A stretch of 64,000 bases of DNA from Bacteroidetes bacterium 47-18 (GTDB lineage: Bacteria; Bacteroidota; Bacteroidia; Chitinophagales; Chitinophagaceae): assembly GCA_001897155.1 (NCBI GenBank), contig MKSF01000023.1, positions 1-64,000 of the forward strand, given 5' to 3'. The notes below the pieces were generated by a model. It saw only the letters and a list, made by a program, of their open reading frames with translations. It had not been told where the DNA came from and ran no database searches. The stretch's first letter is position 1. Each line of letters opens with the position of its first letter. Below are positions 40,818 to 49,160 of this stretch, piece by piece. Both the position numbers and the translations under genes were made by a program.

Positions 40818-41846
40818 ATGAAATCTATCCGTTTTGTGCTGCTGCTGGCACTGGGCTGCTACTGCAATTTTTCGCAGGCGCAGGATCCCCAGAAAATTGA
40901 AAAAGAAAAAGCCAAGCTGCAGCTCTTTGAAGAAGAAAAATTCAGCACTGAATTATCGAAGAAGTATACCGGGCAGGTGGTGTTTGCCAACGACGAATTG
41001 GTCCGTGATCTGCCGGAATCTAAATATATCACATCCTATACGCTTGGCGATAAATTGAGCATCAGGGCTTATTTCGCGAACTCCGTTGCCAATAGTATGC
41101 TGATCCAGTTAGTGGAAAGCGGTAAAAAAGCTAAAGAAGTAAATCAGAATATTAGCTGGTTCAGCACTAAAAGCAAGTACCTCATTCTAATGTACCTCGA
41201 CGGGAATAAAATTACGAGCACAAGCTATGCTGAAGATTTCAGTGAAGAAAGCATGACAACATTCCTGTCCGTCAGGGCGGATCTGAATGATGGTACTGCA
41301 AAGAATTATTTTGGAGAATCATTGTATAAAGAGCTGTTGTCACGGCAGGAGCTGTTAACGCCCGGCAAGCACAAATTAAGGTTTGAATTCGTACCGATAA
41401 AAACCTGGAGCTACGGTTCGGACTTTGACTATAAGCCCATAGCCGTAGGAGAAATTGATATGATCGTCCCGAAAGAGATCAAATTGAATGACAATGATTG
41501 TTTTCCCCAAAAAGCCTTAGATGACCCCAAGCTTGAACAGGAAGCGCTCAATGCGGCTAAAAGCCTCTTTAAGGAAAATGCGCCCAATGCTATTAAGGCA
41601 ATACTGCCTTTTAAGGATGTTTTCATCATCAGGAATGAATACGGCGTAATTATTAAAAAATCGTTTATGGCCGCAATAGCCTGTAAGAATGGTAAAGAAG
41701 TATGGTATGACTATTACATTTTTGACAAGATGTATGACGGCAGTAAATACCTGGATGCCGTAGTCAGCAGGGATATAACCTTAAATGGCTATACCACCCC
41801 TTCAGGAAAAAACGTGAATAAGGACTGTCTGAAATTTTTAAAATAA
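40818..41846 (+). CDS. Exported protein of unknown function (342 aa)
   Basis: Start at 40818 (ATG), which opens the signal peptide (IRFVLLLALGCYCNFSQAQ). The mature protein begins with a charged helix (EKEKAKLQLFEEEKFSTEL) and continues mixed alpha/beta, with motifs YLILMYLDGNKI, VWYDYYIFDKMYDG and NGYTTPSGKNVNKDCLKFL. The C-terminal third may be NTF2-like or SnoaL-like, but no family is certain. It follows the membrane protein gene and precedes two exported lipoproteins, as if part of one stress-linked set downstream of the LytTR gene. Confidence 0.65.
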   Translation: MKSIRFVLLLALGCYCNFSQAQDPQKIEKEKAKLQLFEEEKFSTELSKKYTGQVVFANDELVRDLPESKYITSYTLGDKLSIRAYFANSVANSMLIQLVESGKKAKEVNQNISWFSTKSKYLILMYLDGNKITSTSYAEDFSEESMTTFLSVRADLNDGTAKNYFGESLYKELLSRQELLTPGKHKLRFEFVPIKTWSYGSDFDYKPIAVGEIDMIVPKEIKLNDNDCFPQKALDDPKLEQEALNAAKSLFKENAPNAIKAILPFKDVFIIRNEYGVIIKKSFMAAIACKNGKEVWYDYYIFDKMYDGSKYLDAVVSRDITLNGYTTPSGKNVNKDCLKFLK

Positions 41847-41957
41847 CGGAACGCTTTTGCCCACCCGGATCAGACAGATGATATGTCTTCAATAGAATGA
41901 AGCTCACCAGAAGTAAAAAAACCAATTAATATATTTTCACCTCCACAAGATCAGAAC

Positions 41958-42452
41958 ATGAAGAAGATCATTTTACAGCTCACCATTATTGTCAGCCTGT
42001 TTGCCCAGGCCTGCAGCCAACCTTTAGAGGAAACCAGGCTTGAAAAGTATGATATCACGATCACTGCGCCTAAGCTCAAAAGCGCACCGGAATTTACAGA
42101 CTTAAAAGTTTCCGAGACCGATACGGAGTTATCCAGTTATGATTTCTACATTGGTAACCGCGCCCGGGTGGATGTTAAAGAAATAACCGCATCCGTTTAT
42201 CCTGCGGATACCAGCATGCTGAAAGAAGCGGTAACCGGAAGCGAAGATTTTGTAGAGCTGATAGAAACAAAGCAGCTCAGCAATGGCGCCTTCGGCATTA
42301 TCTTTAAAATGAAAGGCTCCAGCGGCACTACGATCAAACATTATATATTCTACTTTAAAAAAGGCAACCGCTTCTTTAAAATGGAACCTGTGTTTAACAG
42401 CGAGCTGGGAGACCTGGATAAGCAGCTTGCTGCATTCGGGAGTATGAAATAA
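41958..42452 (+). CDS. Small lipoprotein (164 aa)
   Basis: A lipoprotein signal (LQLTIIVSLFAQACSQP; lipobox AQA-C) and a mature part with short beta strands: ARVDVKEITASVYPADTSML, FGIIFKMKGSSGTTIKHYIF, and GNRFFKMEPVFNSELGDLDK. No known domain. One of several small exported proteins in this block. Its gene follows an intergenic interval of 111 bp and has no visible operator of its own. Confidence 0.7.
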   Translation: MKKIILQLTIIVSLFAQACSQPLEETRLEKYDITITAPKLKSAPEFTDLKVSETDTELSSYDFYIGNRARVDVKEITASVYPADTSMLKEAVTGSEDFVELIETKQLSNGAFGIIFKMKGSSGTTIKHYIFYFKKGNRFFKMEPVFNSELGDLDKQLAAFGSMK

Positions 42453-42703
42453 TTTTTTCCGCTTACTGCCTATACCCCTCCGGTGCCGGAAACCGCCTGC
42501 AGGATGCAACGAGAAGGCAGGATATGAGGAATACGGCCCGGCAATTTCTTTACCGGGCGGGAGTTCCAAACGAAACTAATATTGGTAGCTGCAACCTCTG
42601 TACATAATGACGCTAAAGGATCTTTTTTACAGCATACCGAAGCCTTCAAAATATGAATGAGGGAGCAGGCTACTTATTTTCAATCACCCTTTATTAAAAA
42701 AAT

Positions 42704-43099
42704 ATGAAAAAAGTATTTACGGCAGCATTATCGGCTGTCATCTTTATCACATCCTGCAGCAGCACAGACAAGCCAGCAGGAGATGTAGCGACAGACAAGC
42801 AAACAAAAACAGCGGTAGCCAACCCGGGCAAAATGGATGCTTTCATGCTGATGCTTGACGGGACCGAAGGAAGCGCACAAAAAGCAGCCGACGCTTATTT
42901 TACCGACAGCCTGAAAAACAGCCTGGAAGAGTCAAACAGCCTCACTTTTGTCAATTACAATATGATGGACGCAAAGGTCGTGGCCGTAGATGGTCCATGC
43001 TGTACCATGGAAGCAAAAGCAGGGGTCACTACCCGCAGCTTCAAGCTTTGCTGGCAGGGAGATAAGGTAATAAGCGTTGAAGACCTGGGAATAAAGTAA
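42704..43099 (+). CDS. Small lipoprotein (131 aa)
   Basis: A lipoprotein signal (AALSAVIFITSCSSTDK; lipobox ITS-C) with a mature chain of about 110 residues: KMDAFMLMLDGTEGSAQKAA, ALKNSLEE-like helix KNSLEESNSLTFVNYNMMDA and DGPCCTMEAKAGVTTRSFKL with a CC pair. The second half resembles an NTF2-like domain; this is tentative. It ends before a perfect 12-bp inverted repeat at 43136-43163. Confidence 0.65.
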   Translation: MKKVFTAALSAVIFITSCSSTDKPAGDVATDKQTKTAVANPGKMDAFMLMLDGTEGSAQKAADAYFTDSLKNSLEESNSLTFVNYNMMDAKVVAVDGPCCTMEAKAGVTTRSFKLCWQGDKVISVEDLGIK

Positions 43100-43135
43100 G
43101 CAATAGCTACCGGGCCAGGTAAAACAAAGATCACC

Positions 43136-43163
43136 GGCAGGCGGCATAGTAATGCCGCCTGCC
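43136..43163 (+). terminator. Strong hairpin between two small exported genes
   Basis: GGCAGGCGGCAT and ATGCCGCCTGCC with an AGTA loop form a perfect 12-bp stem (43136-43147 with 43152-43163). There is no T run after it, so it may be an attenuator or mRNA-stabilising hairpin rather than a simple terminator. Confidence 0.55.
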
Positions 43164-43192
43164 CATAACGGGCAACCATTTAAAATAATACA

Positions 43193-43741
43193 ATGAAATA
43201 TTTACTGAAAGCCATATTTACACTCATTGCCGCAGTCCTGGTTACAGCAGCCTCTGCACAAAATACCGGCGCATATTTAAAGTTTGACCTGAACGGAAGA
43301 ACAATATCCTATAAGAACGGCGCCGTGAACAATTACAATAAGTTCGAACCGGGCGATGAAAACTCAAAATCGGGCAACAGGCATGTGCTCTATATATCTT
43401 ATGAGGTAAAAGAGCCTTATAAGCTGGATATCATGATATACACACCACCGCACAGCATTCCCGTTGTGGGCAAGATACCTTATGTACCAATAGTGAACCC
43501 TCCGGGCGGCCCTTGTCCCGCAGCGCATTTATCGGTGACCAAGAATGTGGGAGATGAATACGAATTCTATGCTTCCGAGGCTGATAATGCCGGGCATTTT
43601 GAAATTACAAAAGTAGCTGCAGGCTGGGTAGAAGGGAAATTTGAAATAGACCTACCTAAAGAATACTCTGATAGCGGAGAGGTGCTTCACATTACCAACG
43701 GTTCCTTTCGCTTTAAGATAGAAAAGGAAATGAAGGATTAG
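43193..43741 (+). CDS. Exported protein of unknown function (182 aa)
   Basis: A signal peptide (AIFTLIAAVLVTAASAQN) is followed by a beta-sheet-rich chain: AYLKFDLNGRTISYKNGAVN, YISYEVKEPYKLDIMIYTPP, a Pro-rich loop (IVNPPGGPCPAAHLSV) and GHFEITKVAAGWVEGKFEID ending RFKIEKEMKD. The architecture recalls small secreted lipocalin- or beta-sandwich-like proteins, but no family can be named. A strong terminator follows at 43757. Last gene of the block between the LytTR pair and the defence island. Confidence 0.65.
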   Translation: MKYLLKAIFTLIAAVLVTAASAQNTGAYLKFDLNGRTISYKNGAVNNYNKFEPGDENSKSGNRHVLYISYEVKEPYKLDIMIYTPPHSIPVVGKIPYVPIVNPPGGPCPAAHLSVTKNVGDEYEFYASEADNAGHFEITKVAAGWVEGKFEIDLPKEYSDSGEVLHITNGSFRFKIEKEMKD

Positions 43742-43756
43742 TATCGGTTTAAAGCT

Positions 43757-43790
43757 AAAAACCGGGGAATGTACATTCCCCGGTTTTTTT
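43757..43790 (+). terminator. Terminator after gene 43193-43741
   Basis: A perfect 15-bp stem (AAAACCGGGGAATGT with its complement, 43757-43786) with no separate loop is followed by a T run. It can act on both strands. Confidence 0.85.
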
Positions 43791-43893
43791 CGCCCCGGCA
43801 TTTCTAAAAAGACCGCAGATCAATTATCTGACCCATAAAAGTGTACCTGTCTTTTACACTACTCTCCAATTCGGGTACGAACGTGCCTGGAAC

Positions 43894-43927
43894 AAAAATG
43901 TCCCGTCTGGAAGACAGGACATTTTTT
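43894..43927 (+). terminator. Second, nearly perfect hairpin terminator
   Basis: AAAAATGTCC-C-GTCT-GGA-AGAC-A-GGACATTTTT (43894 onward), with a T run. Two strong terminators within 170 bp suggest a border between separately transcribed regions. Confidence 0.75.
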
Positions 43928-44152
43928 CCTCAGCGGGGAAAATGTGTCAATGTTCGAACCAATTTAAGGACGACTTATTTGAAATTCAACACTTTAGGAA
44001 TTGAGATTTAAGAATTAAATCCATGCCATTGTCGGTTGAATTCCGAAACAAACTAACCAATCTTTTTCCTCGTTATGTTTGGTGTTTTCCTTCTATCATT
44101 AATAGCGATCAACAGGACCTGGTAAATATACGAGTAATAAAAAAGTCGTCTC

Positions 44153-44178
44153 TTGTAATTTTTTAAATTATATATTTG
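44153..44178 (+). promoter_or_regulatory. Promoter of the ABC-three-component operon
   Basis: A -33-like TTG at 44153 and a consensus -7 TATATTTG at 44171-44178 are 18 nt apart. The leader to the start codon at 44245 is about 60 nt. Confidence 0.65.
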
Positions 44179-44244
44179 CTAATTCACTTTGATATAAGTG
44201 CAGATAAATAAGCACTATATCTTATAATTGACAAAATATTACCG

Positions 44245-45189
44245 ATGTTCACAACTAATTATGGAAGTTTTGACGGCACATCTTGGGAAAATATGTTCCA
44301 AGTGATTTTGAAGAGAAAGTACATGAAAGAAGGTTACCAGAGAGTAATGGCGTCACCTGGCGATTTTGGAATAGAAGGTTATACAAAAGATGGACAGACC
44401 TTCCAATGTTATTGTCCAGAGATGAATGAAGAGAATAAAAAATTGTATGAGAGACAGAGAAACAAAATCACAACAGATATAAATAAGCTATCGATAAACC
44501 AAAAAGAACTTTCTGATATATTAGGCGGGACAAAACTAAAGAGTTGGGTTCTTATTACACCAGCGATGGGTCATCATGACTTGTTAAGCCATTGCAATGA
44601 CAAAAGAGATTTAGTAAAATCTTGGAACTTACCATTTATCGATAATGATTCATTTCAGGTTTTAGTGCATGAAGGAGATGATTATGCCCTCGAAATAGGA
44701 GAATACTTTAACCAAACGGGAAAAAAATTATCGATCTCACCTGACGCAGAAGAAACCAGCGCTGAAAAGCAAATCGAATGGCGGGATACCCAAATTGATT
44801 TAGTCAATAACGCACTAACAAAAAATGAGATAAGGGTCAAATCTCTCCAAAGGAAAATCGACCTGAAACATGGAACCAACTCGCTCACTAATGAAACGAT
44901 AAAGCATTATCTTAATGGTGAATCAATTTTAAGGATTTGGCAGAGTACACAGCCAGATAATCATCAAAGATTTATTGAATTGCGTGCGAGTGTTGAGGAT
45001 GAACTCAAAGAACGTTGTTTATTGACGGAAGTAGAACCAAATTTATTTGTAGATGAAATTAAAGGTTACATCAACGAGAGGATTAAGGCTGCGTTTCCAC
45101 ACTTAGATGAGTCAACGCTGGTACGACTAAAAAATTACTGCATATCATTTTGGATTATTTCGTGTCCTTTATATTTTGAAACTGCTTAA
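44245..45189 (+). CDS. ABC-three-component-like effector with nuclease-like N-terminus
   Basis: A 314-residue protein. In residues 15-60 a PD-(D/E)xK-like core is visible: SWENMFQV (E15), GDFGIEGYTKDG (D40, E44) and QTFQCYCPE (Q54). The charged D...E..Q pattern with the QCYxPE ending is as in DNA-cleaving defence proteins, though the catalytic Lys is not obvious. The middle is a helical linker (ERQRNKITTDINKLSINQ), and the C-terminal 120 residues form the ABC-3C effector-like domain. It stops directly before the middle component (ATG adjacent) and ABC ATPase. The role is an abortive or DNA-degrading anti-phage effector, inferred from context. Confidence 0.72.
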   Translation: MFTTNYGSFDGTSWENMFQVILKRKYMKEGYQRVMASPGDFGIEGYTKDGQTFQCYCPEMNEENKKLYERQRNKITTDINKLSINQKELSDILGGTKLKSWVLITPAMGHHDLLSHCNDKRDLVKSWNLPFIDNDSFQVLVHEGDDYALEIGEYFNQTGKKLSISPDAEETSAEKQIEWRDTQIDLVNNALTKNEIRVKSLQRKIDLKHGTNSLTNETIKHYLNGESILRIWQSTQPDNHQRFIELRASVEDELKERCLLTEVEPNLFVDEIKGYINERIKAAFPHLDESTLVRLKNYCISFWIISCPLYFETA

Positions 45190-45654
45190 ATGGATAACAA
45201 GATTATTAAAGGCGGTTTTAGGCAACGCAATGTGCCTTTGAGCCCAGACTATAGACCACTATATAAAATAGGCTTAATCACACTTATACTTCAATATGTT
45301 TGCAGAGGTAATAAGTCATCGCTAAACAAGCTTCATTTTTTTATCTGGGCAATGAAATCAGAAAAAAATATGGCTTTTATTCGCATGGTTTTTATGACTG
45401 AGGATCTAAGTAAAGTTGTGTCATGGGGAGTAGAGCCTGCTCTTAATAAGGCTTTGAACTATGCAATCGCAGAAGGAATAATTCTATTAGATAACAATAG
45501 ATATACTCTAACATCCAAAGGGCAGCTCATAAATAAGCTTATTAGAGCAGACAAATCTTTGCTGGTTAGGGAAAAAATTTTCCTTAGCTACATAGGGAAA
45601 CAAAAAGTAACGGAAGATTTTATAACCACTCTTACTGAAAGAATTTCAAATTAA
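45190..45654 (+). CDS. ABC-three-component middle component
   Basis: A 154-residue helical protein with a winged-helix pattern in residues 90-115: LNKALNYAIAEGIILLDNNR and YTLTSKGQLINKLI. Opening YRPLYKIGLITLILQYVCRG is a typical start of these middle components. The start follows the effector stop with no gap, and its stop overlaps the ATPase start in TAATG. The protein is the small kleisin-like or adaptor partner that links an SMC/Rad50-like ATPase to the effector. Assignment rests on position plus the winged-helix pattern. Confidence 0.75.
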   Translation: MDNKIIKGGFRQRNVPLSPDYRPLYKIGLITLILQYVCRGNKSSLNKLHFFIWAMKSEKNMAFIRMVFMTEDLSKVVSWGVEPALNKALNYAIAEGIILLDNNRYTLTSKGQLINKLIRADKSLLVREKIFLSYIGKQKVTEDFITTLTERISN

Positions 45655-47735
45655 TGTTACAAATCGAAGCAATCAGAGCAGTCATTCATACAAACGATGG
45701 AGCGTTTGGCAGGACCATTATGCTCGGTAAAGGGTTGAATATAATAAGAGCAAATAACACCTCAGGGAAAAGTTCATTTTTCGGAGCTATTTTATATGGA
45801 TTGGGATTTGAAGAACTACTAGGAGGCAGAAATGAGAAGGCCTTGCAATCTGTTTTCAAATCTGTAGTAAAAGAGATTGTTTCCGACGGCACCAATACGG
45901 AAAGTGAACATCGAGTTATCCAGTCTGAAATCTACCTTCAATTTAGTAATGGAAAAGATGTGGTAACCACTAGAAGATTTGCTCTCCACGAAAAAATAAA
46001 AGCTCAAGCTATCGAAGTCTTCTTTGGCCCGCTTATAACTTCGGCAAATGAAGAGCTTCGACGCCAGGGAATGTATCTGCATGATAAAGGCAGTGCTTCG
46101 AATGAAGATATCGGCTTTCACAGATTCCTAGAAGAGTTTTCAGGTGCAGTATTACCCGAAGTGGTTAATCAAGACGGAAGAAAAGTAAAGCTATATTTGC
46201 CGCTAATTGCAGCAGCACATTTTATAGAACAAAAGGCTGGCTGGTCTGATTTTTTTGCCAACCTGCCTTACTATGGTATTAGAGATGCTAATTCAAAAGT
46301 ATTTGAATATATCCTTGACCTTGATGTATTTTCAAAAGCACTTAAAAGACAAGAAATACAAAACCATCTAAAACAAATTTCAGACAGATGGTCTGTTATT
46401 TTGAATAAAATTGAGATTTTATCTAAACGCGGGGGTGCTGAAGCTGTTGGCATTCCGTTGTCTCCCGAAATATTAACAAAAGAAAATAAGCCCTATCTCC
46501 GATTTTTAAGAGCAGACAAATCACTTCTACTTTCTGAACTAATCAATAGCATTAATAGAGATTTGCAGGAAGTAATGAGTCAAATAAATGTTCCATTAAG
46601 TCAAAATTTAGACAAAATTGAGGATGACCTCTCTACTGTTAAAGGACATATTGAACGTTACGAACTCTTATATGAGAATCTAGGATCGCAAGTAAGTCAG
46701 GATAGAGAAAGGCTAAGACAGTACCTAACACAGTTAAAAAATGTGGATGAAGATTTGCGAAAAAATAAGGATGCAGAAAAATTGCAAAAAATTGGCTTAG
46801 AAGCTAATTTGAGCATCGATAGAGGCATTTGCCCTACTTGTGGACAAGCAATTAATGACACACTCCTAAATGAGCACCTCCATATAAAACCTATGAGAAT
46901 TGATGAAAATATTTCTTTCTTACAGGCACAACGCAAAATGATTGAAGCTTTCATTCAAAATCTACGGGAGCAAATTAGAGAAAAAGACATTAAAATCTCT
47001 TCTTTAGAAACATCAATTCAAAGAAATAGAAGTATAGCTAGATCATTGAAAAAGAGTCTTATCGCTGATGACCGATTACCTTCAGAGGAAATCATTGAAA
47101 GGAAACTAAACTTAGAAAAGGAGCAAAACTTTATATATAGGCTTCGTGAAGAGTTTGAACAATTAGTGTCAGAACTTTATAAAATTTCAACTGAGTACAA
47201 TTCTGTTAGATCCTCTGGCGCTGCATTAGGAGGTGACTATCTTTCGTCAAACGACTTATCAAAAATAGAATCTTTTGAATCTTACTTTAAATCATTGTTG
47301 GAAAGGTTTGGCTTCACTTCTAAGCCAGTGAACACGATAAAAATTTCTCCGGAAAAATATCTTCCTGTATACGAGTTAAGTTTAAATAATGGGATAAAAA
47401 GACAAGTCGACATTCGTTTTGAATCGTCGGCAAGCGATTTCATAAGGGCCCAATGGGCCTACTATACTTCGTTAATGAAGATTTCTACCGAATATGCAGG
47501 TAACCATTTCCGACTATTAGTATTTGATGAACCTCAACAGCAATCAGCTGCAAACCAAAATTTCAAAGTATTCTTGAAAGAGTTGGAGAACTTTCAAAAT
47601 GAACAGACAATTGTCTTTGCATCCTTTCAAAACTCTAACGACGATTTCAGAGAAGCTACCAATGGTCTTTTAAAAGCCCATATAATTGATTTAGCAAGTA
47701 ATTCTGAACTCTTCATTACGAGAATTAATAGCTAG
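45654..47735 (+). CDS. SMC/Rad50-like ABC ATPase of a three-component defence system
   Basis: A 693-residue ATPase. Walker A: IRANNTSGKSSFFGAI (about residues 31-46; A replaces the first Gly of the usual G-x4-GK[ST]). A long coiled coil with a zinc-hook-like CPTCGQAI at about 392 (a CxxC motif) separates the two ATPase halves. Walker B/D-loop is LLVFDEPQQQSAANQ near residue 622, and the signature region SASDFIRAQWAYYTS near 597. The DEPQQQ phrase fits three-component defence ATPases. It is the putative DNA-sensing motor of the cassette and is clearly AT-rich compared with its host. Confidence 0.85.
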   Translation: MLQIEAIRAVIHTNDGAFGRTIMLGKGLNIIRANNTSGKSSFFGAILYGLGFEELLGGRNEKALQSVFKSVVKEIVSDGTNTESEHRVIQSEIYLQFSNGKDVVTTRRFALHEKIKAQAIEVFFGPLITSANEELRRQGMYLHDKGSASNEDIGFHRFLEEFSGAVLPEVVNQDGRKVKLYLPLIAAAHFIEQKAGWSDFFANLPYYGIRDANSKVFEYILDLDVFSKALKRQEIQNHLKQISDRWSVILNKIEILSKRGGAEAVGIPLSPEILTKENKPYLRFLRADKSLLLSELINSINRDLQEVMSQINVPLSQNLDKIEDDLSTVKGHIERYELLYENLGSQVSQDRERLRQYLTQLKNVDEDLRKNKDAEKLQKIGLEANLSIDRGICPTCGQAINDTLLNEHLHIKPMRIDENISFLQAQRKMIEAFIQNLREQIREKDIKISSLETSIQRNRSIARSLKKSLIADDRLPSEEIIERKLNLEKEQNFIYRLREEFEQLVSELYKISTEYNSVRSSGAALGGDYLSSNDLSKIESFESYFKSLLERFGFTSKPVNTIKISPEKYLPVYELSLNNGIKRQVDIRFESSASDFIRAQWAYYTSLMKISTEYAGNHFRLLVFDEPQQQSAANQNFKVFLKELENFQNEQTIVFASFQNSNDDFREATNGLLKAHIIDLASNSELFITRINS

Positions 47736-47835
47736 ATGTTTATCATATAGTTTGATAGCACCTATTTGGAGGTGAACCACAAGAGATAAATATTTAGCAA
47801 TTCTCTTGATTAATAATCAATTTTACTTAAATACT

Positions 47836-48606
47836 ATGAACACTTTTATAGCCTTTTTTGATGTTATGAGGTTCAAAGAATTCATATACAATAATGATCC
47901 CCAAGAAACCAAGCGCTTATTTGATCATCTTCTTCGAGATTCTCAAATTGCACTTGCAAAGGAAAACTACGTTAATGGAAAGTCAGGAGGAGTTTATCCG
48001 GATTTAAGTTATCAAACTGTCAACTGTCTTCACGTGTCCGATAGTATTGTATTTTGGACCGATACTGATGGCGAAAATGACTTTAATGAATTAGTAGATG
48101 TCTGCTATAGGTTCTATTGGCTGAGTCTACAAGCAACGTTTCCTCTTAGAGGTTGCCTTACTTACGGAGAAGTAAACTTCACACCTACAAGTATTAAGAA
48201 TAATAATAACAGAACTTTTTTCAATTACTCTTTATTTGGCAAGGGACGTGTCGAAGCGTATACGAAAGCAGATTCTATTGAATATGCAGGGTGTCTTCTT
48301 GATCAACAAGCCATTGCCAAAATAAGTGATGCATTAATTAATAAGCTCATAGGTGATCAAAAGATTTGTTTGTACAAAGTTCCATTTAAAAAGGGAAATA
48401 GTTATGAACATGTATTCAGACCAATAAAGGGCTTTCATAATGATGTTTCTTTTAGGAATAGTGATTTAGGAATCAAAAGGCTTTTTACATTCCATACGAA
48501 ACAGGATATAGAAAAACTTCCTGAGTCAGTAAATCAAAAGCTCAATAACACTATTGACTTCCTTAACTATTTTAGGATGGCTAATAGTAATGAGAAGACT
48601 AGCTGA
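47836..48606 (+). CDS. Divergent nucleotide-cyclase-fold-like protein
   Basis: Start at 47836 (ATG), ahead of MNTFIAFFDVMRFKEFI. The frame is open upstream from a TTG at 47806. The 256-residue protein shows a class III cyclase-like layout: a first metal-binding Asp after strand 1 (FIAFFDV, D9), a second Asp in CLHVSDSIVFWTD (D69), a strand and turn FPLRGCLTYGEVNF at 103-116, and SLFGKGRVEAYTKADSIEY at about 132-150. No substrate-defining residues can be assigned. A real enzyme, a degenerate sensor and a non-enzymatic relative are all possible. It follows the defence cassette, which suggests a signalling or modulator role, inferred only. Confidence 0.6.
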   Translation: MNTFIAFFDVMRFKEFIYNNDPQETKRLFDHLLRDSQIALAKENYVNGKSGGVYPDLSYQTVNCLHVSDSIVFWTDTDGENDFNELVDVCYRFYWLSLQATFPLRGCLTYGEVNFTPTSIKNNNNRTFFNYSLFGKGRVEAYTKADSIEYAGCLLDQQAIAKISDALINKLIGDQKICLYKVPFKKGNSYEHVFRPIKGFHNDVSFRNSDLGIKRLFTFHTKQDIEKLPESVNQKLNNTIDFLNYFRMANSNEKTS

Positions 48607-48631
48607 CATTATAAAAGTAAAGAAGTAGCAA

Positions 48632-48644
48632 ACGGGATTCGAAC
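48632..48644 (-). repeat. tRNA-Asp T-arm-like fragment
   Basis: ACGGGATTCGAAC matches the T-arm segment ACGGGACTCGAAC of the tRNA-Asp genes with one difference. No other part of a tRNA is present. It may be chance or the trace of an integration near a tRNA end. Confidence 0.3.
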
Positions 48645-48700
48645 ACTAAAGGCCTTATAATGAATGCAATAAGAAAATACCGTAAAATGGTTTAAACGAC

Positions 48701-48725
48701 AAAACCCGCTACTAGAGCGGGTTTT
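48701..48725 (-). terminator. Terminator downstream of the tRNA-Asp genes
   Basis: AAAACCCGCT / AGCGGGTTTT (48701-48710 with 48716-48725) with a 5-nt loop; on the minus strand it follows the 3' end of the first tRNA and is trailed by TTTTGTCG. It may act on both strands. Confidence 0.7.
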
Positions 48726-48736
48726 ATTCATTTCTG

Positions 48737-48810
48737 CGGACCGGACGGGACTCGAACCCGCGACCTCCGCCGTGACAGGGCGGCATTCTAACCAACTGAA
48801 CTACCGATCC
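48737..48810 (-). tRNA. tRNA-Asp (GTC), copy 1
   Basis: 74 nt from GGATCGG at 48810 to the discriminator G at 48737. The acceptor stem GGATCGG / CCGGTCC pairs with one G-T. The anticodon stem and loop read CCGCC-CTGTCAC-GGCGG with anticodon GTC. The T arm contains GGTTCGAGTCC. The 3' CCA is not encoded. Confidence 0.97.
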
Positions 48811-48872
48811 AAAGTATGGATGAAATCAGAAAAAAAATGTTCACCCTCAGGTAAACTATTTAATTTTTTTTG

Positions 48873-48946
48873 CGGACCGGACGGGACTCGAACCCGCGAC
48901 CTCCGCCGTGACAGGGCGGCATTCTAACCAACTGAACTACCGATCC
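48873..48946 (-). tRNA. tRNA-Asp (GTC), copy 2
   Basis: Identical in the tRNA body to copy 1; the 62-bp spacer is not conserved. On the minus strand this copy is upstream. A tandem pair of identical tRNA-Asp genes. Confidence 0.97.
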
Positions 48947-49160
48947 AAAAAAACTTCTGATTTACACCGGACAAGCAAGACGCTTGCTCCAAATGCGTTG
49001 CAAAAGTAAATACCAATATTTACATTGCCAAATTATTTTTCTGTTTTTTAAAAAATAAACGCATAGCCGATTACCGGCTTCCCCGGCCGGCAGGTTAAGC
49101 ATATACCAAAGTTGAAAAGCGGATTTGTGAAGTTTTAAGTTTGCCGTAATTTTGAAAGAC

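Larger units (their letters stand above)
43742..44244. other. Intergenic region with two terminators and the defence-operon promoter
   Basis: Two strong hairpins (43757-43790, 43894-43927) are followed by AT-rich DNA, a probable left boundary of the defence island, and the promoter at 44153-44178. No gene is supported. Confidence 0.6.
48607..49160. other. Intergenic region with tRNA genes and a tRNA-end-like fragment
   Basis: It holds the tRNA-like fragment at 48632-48644, a terminator at 48701-48725 and two tRNA-Asp genes. No protein gene is supported. Confidence 0.7.

Noticed and set aside
43930-44244. Left attachment site of the defence island
   Set aside because: A TTCGAA-like palindrome near 43958 was considered, but there is no run of tRNA-Asp sequence long enough to call a repeat.
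48737-48946. CRISPR array made by the repeated tRNA sequence
   Set aside because: The two repeats are full tRNA-Asp genes with clover-leaf pairing; no further repeats exist. No CRISPR array was seen in the window.
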